Shown: positions 1 to 6,776 of the stretch, one piece after another
Position numbering within the stretch: position 1 is the stretch's first letter
Layout: the number at the start of each line of letters is the position of its first letter
Source of the DNA: an uncultured Coriobacteriales bacterium
GTDB lineage: Bacteria; Actinomycetota; Coriobacteriia; Coriobacteriales; UMGS124
Assembly (NCBI GenBank): GCA_934654475.1
Contig: CAKUFZ010000038.1
Location: 1 to 12,283 of the forward strand
DNA: 12,283 bases
Direction of reading: 5' to 3'
The notes under the pieces: generated by a model
Told to the model about the DNA's origin: nothing
Databases searched by the model: none
Seen by the model: the letters and a program-made list of their open reading frames with translations, nothing else
Position numbers and translations under genes: made by a program

Positions 1-531
1 CTACGCGCGCTCCCACAGACCCGAACGGCCGCCCTCTTTGCGCAGCAGGCGCACGTCGACGATCTCCATGCCGCGGTCCACGGCCTTGCACATGTCGTAG
101 ATGGTGAGGCAGGCGACGCTGGCGGCGGTGAGGGCCTCCATCTCGATGCCCGTGACGCCGGTCACGCCCGTGGTGGTGACCACATGGAAGCCCACGCGGC
201 CGTCGGCGCGCTCCCCCGCCTCGACAGGCTCGATCTCGACCTTGGCCTTCGTGAGCGGCAGCGGGTGGCACATCGGGATAAGGTCGCTCGTGCGCTTCGC
301 GGCCATGATGCCGGCCACGCGGGCACATGCCAGGACGTCGCCCTTCTTGGCACGGTCCTCAAGCACCATGGCCTGGGTCTCGGGGTGCATGAGGATGGTG
401 CCCTCGGCCACGGCCTCGCGCTTGGTCACCGCCTTGTCGGACACGTCCACCATGCGCACATCGCCCTTCTCGTCGACGTGGGTGAGCTCGTCACGGTACG
501 CGTCGCGGGGCATCTCTTGGTTCTCTGCCAT
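1..531 (-). CDS. moaC: MoaC, cyclic pyranopterin monophosphate synthase
   Basis: Converts the 3',8-cyclo-GTP product of MoaA into cyclic pyranopterin monophosphate in the cytoplasm, the second half of the first step of Moco synthesis. The 176-residue protein has the family's hallmarks: KKGD at 62-65, the KRTSDLIPMCHP stretch at 79-90 with His89, GIEMEAL at 128-134 (Glu130, Glu132) and YDMCKAV at 145-151 with Asp146 and Lys149. These match the known catalytic lysines, histidine and acidic residues of MoaC. The ATG at 531 is preferred over an upstream TTG at 540, because GGAGG (541-545) lies 9 nt before the ATG but directly abuts the TTG. The gene starts 5 nt after the moaA stop, and its ribosome site lies within the last codons of moaA, so the two are probably translationally coupled. 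The stop TAG occupies the first three bases of the window, so the gene is complete. Confidence 0.97.
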   Translation of the reverse strand: MAENQEMPRDAYRDELTHVDEKGDVRMVDVSDKAVTKREAVAEGTILMHPETQAMVLEDRAKKGDVLACARVAGIMAAKRTSDLIPMCHPLPLTKAKVEIEPVEAGERADGRVGFHVVTTTGVTGVTGIEMEALTAASVACLTIYDMCKAVDRGMEIVDVRLLRKEGGRSGLWERA

Positions 532-536
532 AGGTA

Positions 537-1619
537 TCAACCTCCGATTTGAGACATGAACCTCTCGGTTCCGTCGTTTGACTTGTGCTTGTCGGGCTTG
601 TTGCGAAGCGCCGCCTCAAAGGCCGCACGCACGGCGTCGTCGTCGTGGGCGCGCAGGGCAGGCAGCACGGGGTACTCCAGGTCGGAGAACAGGCACGGAC
701 GCAGGTTGCCGTCGGCCGTGAGGCGCAGGCGGTTGCACTGCGAGCAGAAGTGGCTGCTCATGGCGCTGATGAAGCCCACCGTGCCCTTGAAGCCCTCGAA
801 CTTCCAGTACTGGGCGGGACCGTGGCCCTCGGGGCGGTCCTTGGTGCACGCGATGAGCGGGCCCGCCCCCGCGCGCTCGCCGGCCTCGCTCACGATGCGG
901 CGCAGCTCGTCGGTGGGAATGGTGTCGGAGCGGTCCCATGCCGACACGTCCTTGAAGAGGGCGCTGCCCTCCTCGGGGATGTTCTTCGGGATGGTCTCGT
1001 CGTCACCGATGGGCATGTACTCGATGAAGCGCACATGGATGGGCCTGTCGCGGCCGAGCTCGGTGATGCCGAAGAAGTCCTGGTCGAGCGCCCTGACCGC
1101 CACGGTGTTGACCTTGACGGTCTCGAAACCCTCCTCAAGGGCGGCGTCGATGCCGCGCAGCACGTCGTCAATCGAGCCCACGCGCGTGACGGCGGCGAAC
1201 TTGGCCGGGTCGAGGGTGTCGAGCGAGATGTTGACGCGGCTGACGCCGGCGGCACGCAGGTCATGGGCAAAGCGGGGAAGAAGCGCGCCGTTGGTGGTGA
1301 TGGCGATGTCCTCGATGCCATCGATTGCCATAAGGCGCGAAGCCAGCTCGGCGCACCCCTTGCGCGCGAGCGGCTCACCGCCCGTGAGGCGCAGGTGGCG
1401 AATGCCATAGCCAGCCGCAATGGAGACGAAGCGCTCAATCTCCTCGAAGCTCATGATCTCGCAGTGGCCCTTGTCGGGAACGCCCGAGGCGGGCATGCAA
1501 TAGACGCAGCGGTAGTTGCACCTGTCGGTGATGGCAATCCGCATGTAATCTATCGTGCGCCCGCAGGCGTCTTTGTTCGCCAGCTGATGGGCGACATGGT
1601 CGAGCGACGTGTTCTGCAT
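537..1619 (-). CDS. moaA: MoaA, radical SAM GTP 3',8-cyclase
   Basis: Radical SAM enzyme that rearranges GTP to 3',8-cyclo-7,8-dihydro-GTP, the first committed step of Moco synthesis. The 360-residue protein has the N-terminal Cys34-x3-Cys38-x2-Cys41 radical SAM cluster motif, a GGEP SAM-binding motif, the C-terminal second-cluster cysteines 292, 295 and 309 in CSQCNRLRLTADGNLRPC, and the terminal Gly-Gly (IGG) characteristic of MoaA. The ATG at 1619 is chosen because AGGAGAGG (1625-1632) sits 5 nt upstream. A start at 1658 would add 13 unconserved residues. The protein is about 30 residues longer than E. coli MoaA. Much of the excess lies around residues 206-232, a polar stretch between the barrel and the second cluster. 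It is divergent from uvrB and is followed 5 nt later by moaC. Oxygen-sensitive Fe-S enzymes of this kind suit an anaerobe. Confidence 0.97.
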   Translation of the reverse strand: MQNTSLDHVAHQLANKDACGRTIDYMRIAITDRCNYRCVYCMPASGVPDKGHCEIMSFEEIERFVSIAAGYGIRHLRLTGGEPLARKGCAELASRLMAIDGIEDIAITTNGALLPRFAHDLRAAGVSRVNISLDTLDPAKFAAVTRVGSIDDVLRGIDAALEEGFETVKVNTVAVRALDQDFFGITELGRDRPIHVRFIEYMPIGDDETIPKNIPEEGSALFKDVSAWDRSDTIPTDELRRIVSEAGERAGAGPLIACTKDRPEGHGPAQYWKFEGFKGTVGFISAMSSHFCSQCNRLRLTADGNLRPCLFSDLEYPVLPALRAHDDDAVRAAFEAALRNKPDKHKSNDGTERFMSQIGG

Positions 1620-1777
1620 TGAAACCTCTCCTGATGGGATGCCGTGGATGATAAGCACGGTGTACCATTAGACCGGCCACAGCATGATAGAGCACCGCGC
1701 AAACGGTGCAGGCACGGCCGCGGAAACAAACGCGCAACATGGCAACGAGAGACACTTTATACCAACAGGTGGCGCAA
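1620..1777. promoter_or_regulatory. Divergent moaA/uvrB intergenic region with dyad
   Basis: This 158-bp region must hold the promoters of both moaA (minus) and uvrB (plus). It contains a perfect 6-bp inverted repeat, GCACCG at 1692-1697 and CGGTGC at 1704-1709 with a 6-bp spacer, a candidate operator or small hairpin. On the minus strand two TATCAT hexamers (1648-1653 and 1684-1689), each a 5/6 match to the -10 consensus, could serve moaA, but neither has a convincing -35. I recognise no Moco riboswitch and no SOS box here. Confidence 0.45.
1767..1772 (+). promoter_or_regulatory. uvrB ribosome binding site
   Basis: AGGTGG lies 5 nt before the ATG at 1778. It decides the uvrB start in favour of 1778 over in-frame ATGs at 1706 and 1739, neither of which has a purine-rich site upstream. 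Confidence 0.7.
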
Positions 1778-3958
1778 ATGGACGACAAAACGACCACAAA
1801 CGAGCAAGGGCGGCGCCATTTCGGCGGAGAGCTCAAAAGGTTCGGCCAGGAAGGCGAGGAAGTCGAGTTCAAGGTCGTCTCCCCCTTCGAGCCCTGCGGC
1901 GATCAGCCCCAGGCCATCGAGAAGCTCAGCCAAGGCATCCGCGAGGGCAAGCGTTACCAAACGCTTCTGGGCGTCACGGGCTCGGGCAAGACATTCACCA
2001 TGGCGAAGACCATCGAGGCCGTGGGCAAACCGGCGCTCATCCTCGAGCCCAACAAGACGCTCGCCGCCCAGGTGGCAAGCGAGCTGCGCGAGTTCTTCCC
2101 GAACAACGCGGTGGTGTACTTCGTCTCCTACTACGACTACTACCAGCCCGAGGCGTACATCCCCTCCACCGACACCTACATCGAGAAAGATTCCTCGATC
2201 AACGAGGACATCGAGAAGCTGCGTCACCAGGCCACTGCCGACCTGCTCAGCCGCAGGGACGTCATCGTGGTCGCCTCGGTGAGCTGCATCTACGGCATCG
2301 GCAGCCCCGAGGACTACGCGGGCATGGCGCCCAACGTGCGCAAGGACACCCCGCTTGACCGCGACGACTTCGTGTACTCGCTCATCGACATCCTCTACGA
2401 CCGTGACGACTACGACCTGCACCGAGGAACCTTCCGCGTGCGCGGCGACGTGGTGGACGTGTTCCCTCCCTATGCCGAGCACCCCGTGCGCATCGAGTTC
2501 TTCGGCGACGAGGTCGAGGGCATCTACGAGGTTGACGAGGTCACAGGCGAGGTTCTCAACTCCTTTGACGCCGTTCCCATCTGGCCGGCCTCGCACTACG
2601 TCACCGAGCGCCCCAAGCTCAACCGCGCGTTGCAGACCATCGCCGAGGAGGAGGCCGCCCGCGTGGCCGAGTTCAAAGAGGCCGGCAAGCTCCTGGAGGC
2701 CCAACGCCTGCAGCAGCGCACCGACTACGACCTGGAGGCCCTCCAGACCATGGGCTTCTGCTCGGGTATCGAGAACTACTCGCGCCACCTCGACGGTCGC
2801 GCCCCCGGCGAGGCCCCCTACACGCTCATCGACTACTTCCCCAAAGACATGCTGTGCATCGTCGACGAGTCGCACGTGACGCTGCCCCAGGTACGCGGCA
2901 TGCACGAGGGCGACCGCTCCCGCAAGATCTCGCTCATCGAGCACGGGTTCCGCCTGCCGAGCGCCCTGGACAACAGGCCTCTGCGCTTCGACGAGTTCGA
3001 GGCACGCATCCCGCAGTTCGTCTTCGTGAGCGCCACGCCCGGCGACTTCGAGGAGCGCGTGTGCCCCGAACCCGTGGAGCAGATCATCCGACCCACGGGC
3101 CTGCTCGACCCCAAGATCGACGTGCGGCCCATCCGCGGGCAGATCGACGACCTCATCTCCGAGTGCCGCGAGCACGCCGCCCGCCACGAGCGCGTGCTCG
3201 TGACGACGCTCACGAAGCGCATGGCCGAGAACCTCACCGACCACCTGCTCGACGAGGGCTTCAAGGTGGCCTACATGCACTCCGACACCGCGACGATGGA
3301 CCGCGTGGAGATCATCCGCAAGCTGCGCAGCGGCGCGCTCGACATCCTCGTGGGCATCAACCTGCTGCGCGAGGGCCTCGACATCCCCGAGGTGAGCCTC
3401 GTTGCCATCCTCGACGCGGACAAAGAGGGATTCCTGCGCAACCGGCGCTCGCTCATCCAGACGATGGGCCGCGCCGCCCGCAACGTGAGCGGCAAGGTCA
3501 TCATGTATGCCGACACCATCACCGACTCCATGCGCGTCGCCATCGACGAGACGCAGCGCCGCCGCGCCCTGCAGGAGAAGTACAACGAGGAGCACGGCAT
3601 CGAGCCGCGCAGCGTGCAGAAGGCGATTACCGACATCACAAGCTTCATCGGCGCCGAGGCCGGCGGCGGTGCCGACGAGAGCCTGTCGCAGACGGTGGCC
3701 GAGGAACTCGCAAGCCTGCCCAAAGACGAGCTCGCCCACATCATGGCCTCCATCGAGGACGACATGCGCGCCGCAAGCGAGAAGCTCGACTTCGAGGAGG
3801 CTGCACGCCTGCGCGACCAACTCGTGCGCCTCAAGGCCCAAATCGAGGGCAGCGAGGAGGACGACGTCATGCGCGCCTTGAAGTCAAGCGCGCGCAAGTC
3901 GGCCGGCATGGGCGCCACAGGCACGGCCAAGCGCTTCAACAAGCACGCCAAGCACTAA
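1778..3958 (+). CDS. uvrB: UvrB, excinuclease ABC subunit B
   Basis: DNA damage-verifying helicase-like subunit of nucleotide excision repair. It is loaded by UvrA and forms the pre-incision complex with UvrC. In the 726-residue protein I see SPFEPCGDQPQAI near the N terminus, Walker A GVTGSGKT (65-72), the beta-hairpin region YYDYYQPEAYIP followed by DTYIEKDSSIN, the DESH motif (363-366), VSATPG, the motif VI stretch QTMGRAARN, and a C-terminal UVR domain (about 650-690) for UvrC contact. It is somewhat longer than typical UvrB (about 660-690 residues), with a polar N-terminal lead of about 30 residues and a basic C-terminal tail of about 35. The ATG at 1778 has AGGTGG 5 nt upstream. It is the only plus-strand gene here and appears to be a housekeeping gene sitting between two Moco clusters. 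No LexA-type site was seen upstream. Confidence 0.98.
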   Translation: MDDKTTTNEQGRRHFGGELKRFGQEGEEVEFKVVSPFEPCGDQPQAIEKLSQGIREGKRYQTLLGVTGSGKTFTMAKTIEAVGKPALILEPNKTLAAQVASELREFFPNNAVVYFVSYYDYYQPEAYIPSTDTYIEKDSSINEDIEKLRHQATADLLSRRDVIVVASVSCIYGIGSPEDYAGMAPNVRKDTPLDRDDFVYSLIDILYDRDDYDLHRGTFRVRGDVVDVFPPYAEHPVRIEFFGDEVEGIYEVDEVTGEVLNSFDAVPIWPASHYVTERPKLNRALQTIAEEEAARVAEFKEAGKLLEAQRLQQRTDYDLEALQTMGFCSGIENYSRHLDGRAPGEAPYTLIDYFPKDMLCIVDESHVTLPQVRGMHEGDRSRKISLIEHGFRLPSALDNRPLRFDEFEARIPQFVFVSATPGDFEERVCPEPVEQIIRPTGLLDPKIDVRPIRGQIDDLISECREHAARHERVLVTTLTKRMAENLTDHLLDEGFKVAYMHSDTATMDRVEIIRKLRSGALDILVGINLLREGLDIPEVSLVAILDADKEGFLRNRRSLIQTMGRAARNVSGKVIMYADTITDSMRVAIDETQRRRALQEKYNEEHGIEPRSVQKAITDITSFIGAEAGGGADESLSQTVAEELASLPKDELAHIMASIEDDMRAASEKLDFEEAARLRDQLVRLKAQIEGSEEDDVMRALKSSARKSAGMGATGTAKRFNKHAKH

Positions 3959-3982
3959 GGCCCCTCCCCCATCGGACACGCA

Positions 3983-4029
3983 AAGGGGCGGGCGCACGGC
4001 TGGAGTTCCAGCTCGTGCGCCCGCCCCTT
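3983..4029. terminator. Large hairpin between convergent uvrB and modC
   Basis: The arms AAGGGGCGGGCGCACG (3983-3998) and its exact complement (4014-4029) form a 16-bp perfect stem. This continues inward as GCTGGA (3999-4004) and TCCAGC (4007-4012), with T4013 bulged and a tight loop. It lies 24 bp after the uvrB stop and 29 bp beyond the modC stop, so it can serve both convergent transcripts. There is no U-tract on either strand, only TTCTC after the plus-strand stem, so it is a U-less terminator or 3'-end stabiliser rather than a classic intrinsic terminator. Confidence 0.8.
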
Positions 4030-4058
4030 CTCATGCAACGGGATGTGCAGGACGTGCC

Positions 4059-5126
4059 CTACGCCCTCACCAGGTACAGTTTGTCGGCGTCGAAGTGCAG
4101 GTTGATCACGTCGCCTGCCTTGGGGAGCTGGTCCTCGGGCACCTGGAGCTTGTCGACTTTCCACTGGATGAGCTTGTCGCCCTCGGGGGTCTTGAGCATC
4201 ACGGAGCGCTCGAAACGCGAGTCGCTCGTGCGGTGCACCTGGAGCTGATAGGCGTTCTTGCCGCCGGCCTTCTCGGCGTCGGCCGGATGAACGTAGAACG
4301 CGCGAATTCCCAGGTAGGCAAGGTCGTCGGGGATGGTCTTGTTCGTATGGAACGTCATGCCCCAGTCCGTGGCCTCGACAACGCCCTCGGCCACCTTGCG
4401 CGCCGCCGAGATGTTCTTGCAGCCCGAGAGCTTCACGGCGGCAAGCGTGTGCGGGTCGCCCACAATCTGCTTGGTGGGGCCGATTTCGGCCACATGGCCG
4501 TCGGAGATGACGCAGATGCGGTCGCAGAACCTAAACGACTCGTCGATGTCGTGGCTCACGTAGAGCACCGTGGTCTTCACGAGGTCGAGCATGTCGAGCA
4601 GGGTCTGCTCAAGCGAGCTCTTGAGGTAGGAGTCAAGGGCGGAGAACGGCTCGTCAAACATGAAGATGCCGGGGCGCGCCGCAATCATGCGCGCAAGCGC
4701 CACACGCTGCTGCTGGCCGCCGGAGAGGCGCCCCGGATAGCGCTGGGCGAACTTTTCCATGGAGAAGATGGAGAGCGCGCTGATAGCCGCCTCGTGGCGC
4801 TCCTGCTTGGACATGGTTTTCGGCATGCCCGCCTGCACGTTCTGCTCCACCGACAGGTTGGGAAAGAGCTGGTAGTTCTGGAAGAGGTAGGCGGTCTTGC
4901 GCTCCTGCGGGGAGAGGTTGATGCCGCGCTCGGAATCGAAGAAGACGCGGTCGTTCACAACGATGCGACCCTCGTCGGGCGTCTCGACGCCGGCGATGCA
5001 GCGCATGGTGAGGCTCTTGCCGCAACCGGAGGCGCCCAGAAGTCCCAGGCGCTCCTCGCCCGCCTCGATGTGGACGTCGAGGTCGAACGCCGTGAGCTTC
5101 TTCTTGATGTCGACGTACAGGCTCAT
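4059..5126 (-). CDS. modC: ModC, molybdate ABC transporter ATP-binding protein
   Basis: Cytoplasmic ATPase that powers molybdate import through ModB. The 355-residue protein shows Walker A GASGCGKS (31-38), the Q-loop glutamine at 83, the ABC signature LSGGQQQR (134-141), Walker B IFMFDEP (154-160) and the H-loop histidine at 192. The C-terminal third, about 245-355, resembles the TOBE-type substrate-sensing domain found in molybdate and sulfate/polyamine importers, though the fold call there is by position and length. The ATG at 5126 has GAGGGG 6 nt upstream, located inside the end of modB. Only 2 bp separate the modB stop from this start, so tight translational coupling is expected. It is the last gene of modABC and runs into the convergent hairpin at 3983-4029. 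Confidence 0.95.
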   Translation of the reverse strand: MSLYVDIKKKLTAFDLDVHIEAGEERLGLLGASGCGKSLTMRCIAGVETPDEGRIVVNDRVFFDSERGINLSPQERKTAYLFQNYQLFPNLSVEQNVQAGMPKTMSKQERHEAAISALSIFSMEKFAQRYPGRLSGGQQQRVALARMIAARPGIFMFDEPFSALDSYLKSSLEQTLLDMLDLVKTTVLYVSHDIDESFRFCDRICVISDGHVAEIGPTKQIVGDPHTLAAVKLSGCKNISAARKVAEGVVEATDWGMTFHTNKTIPDDLAYLGIRAFYVHPADAEKAGGKNAYQLQVHRTSDSRFERSVMLKTPEGDKLIQWKVDKLQVPEDQLPKAGDVINLHFDADKLYLVRA

Positions 5127-5128
5127 GG

Positions 5129-6673
5129 CTATCCCCTCGCCTTGTCTTGTGCATCCGACGAGACGCGCTCGAAGAGCGACTCGGCGTCGGCAGCGTGAAT
5201 ACCGGAGAACGACTGGTCGTCGTTGGCGCCCTCGGAATCCTCGCCGGCCAACTTGCCCTGCTTCTTGAGCATCTTGAGCTCGGCGCGCGTGAGGCCGCCC
5301 TTACGATAGCGCTGGGAATGAGCGGTGTAGACGTTGATGAAGAGGATGACGAGGAACGAGATGAAGATGACCACGATGACCCAGAAGATCGCCACGTCGG
5401 TGTTGCCGCCCATCCACTGGAAGTAGATGGCGATGGGCATGGTCTGGGTGATGCCCGCGTAGTTGCCGGCGCAGAAGAGCGTCGCGCCGAACTCGCCCAT
5501 GGCACGGGCAAACGCAAGCACCGTGCCCGCAGCGATGGAGGGCCAGGCGTTGGGAATCATGAGGCGGTAGAAGATGCGGCGCTCAGACCAACCCAAGGTA
5601 CGGGCGGCATCGAGCATGTTGGGGTCGAGCGCCTCGAATGCGCCGCGCGCCGTGCGGTACATGAGCGGAAACGCCACGACCGTGGCCGCAATGACCGTGG
5701 CGGGCCAGGAGAACACGAGCTTCACGCCGTGCTGCATGAGCCACTGACCGATAGGCGAGGCATTGCCGAACAGCAGGAGCAGCAAGAAGCCGCACACCGT
5801 GGGAGGCAGCACCATGGGGATGGTGAAGAGCGTGTCGACGATTCCCTGCCAGCGGCTCTTGACACCGAGCGACTTCCAAGCGGCGAGAAGGCCGCAGATG
5901 AAGACGATGACAAGCGCGACGCCGCTTGTCTTGAGAGAGACCCACAGCGGGCGGTAGTCGATGGTCGAAAGGAAAGCGCACAGGCTCTCCCACCAGGTGG
6001 GAATGGCCTCGGTGACAACGGCGGAGTTCGCGACGAGGTGACCGTAGTCACACAGGACGGCGTCGGTGTTGTTGGCCTGGCCGTCGGTGCGCGTGAGGGT
6101 CACATACAGGCGGGCCTTGTCGCCCTCGCCGATGGAGACGTCGCGCCTGACGGTGACGTCGCCGAACTGCACCTCCTGCTCGCCGATGGAAACCTGCACG
6201 TCGCCCTTGAGGTTGCCGACAAGCGTGCCGCCTTTCGAAGCGGCCTGGTCGAGCTCGGCCACCATGGCCATAAAGGCATCGACGTAGCCTTGGTCCTCGG
6301 CTTTGAAACCGACCGCGTCGGCGACGTCTTGCGGGACCATGACGAGCGTGTTCTCGCCGACGGCAAGGACGACAAACGCCTCGGTGTCGTTGACCTGGTA
6401 GACGTAACCCGCACCGCCCTTGTCCTCGCGGCCCTTGTTGCGGCGCTCGAAGTCATTGATGCCCAAACCGTACTCGTCGTCAACGGCCGAGCCTTCGCTC
6501 AACTGTTGGCCCTCGCCCACGCTCGAGGACGCGTCAGCACAAGCGGCGCGAGGTGCGACAAGTATGGCGGCCAGGCTTACAACGCAGGCAATGAGCGCGG
6601 CAACAAACACCGCACGTACCCAAGACAGGCACTGGGCGCTGGGCGCCTCATAGCCTGTGGAAGTCGTTGGCAT
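5129..6673 (-). CDS. modB: ModB, molybdate permease with extracytoplasmic insert domain
   Basis: Membrane channel subunit of the molybdate importer. The 514-residue protein is about twice the usual ModB length (about 225-230). Residues 19-42 form a hydrophobic signal or anchor. Residues about 47-235 are hydrophilic, with no similarity I recognise (DDEYGLGINDFERRNKG start; beta-rich VQVSIGEQEVQFGDVTVRRDV region). Residues about 245-450 are a standard permease, with helices, PMVLPPTV and the ModC-contacting EAA-type loop DAARTLGWSERRIFYRLMIP (355-374). Residues about 451-514 form a long charged cytoplasmic tail. The ATG at 6673 has GGGAGGG 4 nt upstream. An ORF start at 6754 would add 27 residues overlapping the intercistronic hairpin and is rejected. 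It lies 103 bp after modA and 2 bp before modC. The permease assignment is firm; the extra domain's role is unknown. Confidence 0.93.
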   Translation of the reverse strand: MPTTSTGYEAPSAQCLSWVRAVFVAALIACVVSLAAILVAPRAACADASSSVGEGQQLSEGSAVDDEYGLGINDFERRNKGREDKGGAGYVYQVNDTEAFVVLAVGENTLVMVPQDVADAVGFKAEDQGYVDAFMAMVAELDQAASKGGTLVGNLKGDVQVSIGEQEVQFGDVTVRRDVSIGEGDKARLYVTLTRTDGQANNTDAVLCDYGHLVANSAVVTEAIPTWWESLCAFLSTIDYRPLWVSLKTSGVALVIVFICGLLAAWKSLGVKSRWQGIVDTLFTIPMVLPPTVCGFLLLLLFGNASPIGQWLMQHGVKLVFSWPATVIAATVVAFPLMYRTARGAFEALDPNMLDAARTLGWSERRIFYRLMIPNAWPSIAAGTVLAFARAMGEFGATLFCAGNYAGITQTMPIAIYFQWMGGNTDVAIFWVIVVIFISFLVILFINVYTAHSQRYRKGGLTRAELKMLKKQGKLAGEDSEGANDDQSFSGIHAADAESLFERVSSDAQDKARG

Positions 6674-6707
6674 GCTTCCCTCCCAAGAAAATGCCCCAGC
6701 AAACGAA

Positions 6708-6745
6708 GTGCGCCGACGTCCCAAAACACCAGGGCGTCGGCGCAC
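6708..6745 (-). promoter_or_regulatory. modA-modB intercistronic hairpin
   Basis: Arms GTGCGCCGACG (6708-6718) and CGTCGGCGCAC (6735-6745) are perfectly complementary over 11 bp. After a bulged T6719 the stem extends by CCC/GGG (6720-6722 with 6732-6734), leaving a 9-nt loop. It starts 31 bp after the modA stop and ends 34 bp before the modB start, in an otherwise tightly packed operon. It has no U-tract. The likely role is an mRNA 3' stabiliser or partial terminator that leaves more ModA than ModBC, as is common for binding-protein-dependent importers. Confidence 0.7.
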
Positions 6746-6776
6746 GGATGTCATCTAAGCCCTACGAGGAAGGCGT

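Noticed and set aside
532..540. TTG start for moaC overlapping the moaA stop
   Set aside because: The GGAGG site directly abuts the TTG, leaving no spacing; the ATG at 531 is 9 nt away and fits.
1620..1777. Moco riboswitch upstream of moaA
   Set aside because: The region is short and shared with uvrB; I could not recognise the multi-stem Moco RNA architecture, only one 6-bp dyad. A covariance-model search would be decisive.
1706..1777. Longer uvrB start at 1706 or 1739, and an SOS box before uvrB
   Set aside because: No ribosome site before those starts, whereas AGGTGG precedes 1778; no LexA-like palindrome was visible.
1757..3841. 694-codon open frame on the minus strand opposite uvrB
   Set aside because: It is the complement of a strongly conserved uvrB, has no recognisable domain, and is explained by GC-rich third codon positions keeping the opposite frame open.
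3955..4164. 69-codon minus-strand frame over the convergent hairpin
   Set aside because: Overlaps the end of modC in another frame and consists largely of the hairpin stem; no ribosome site.
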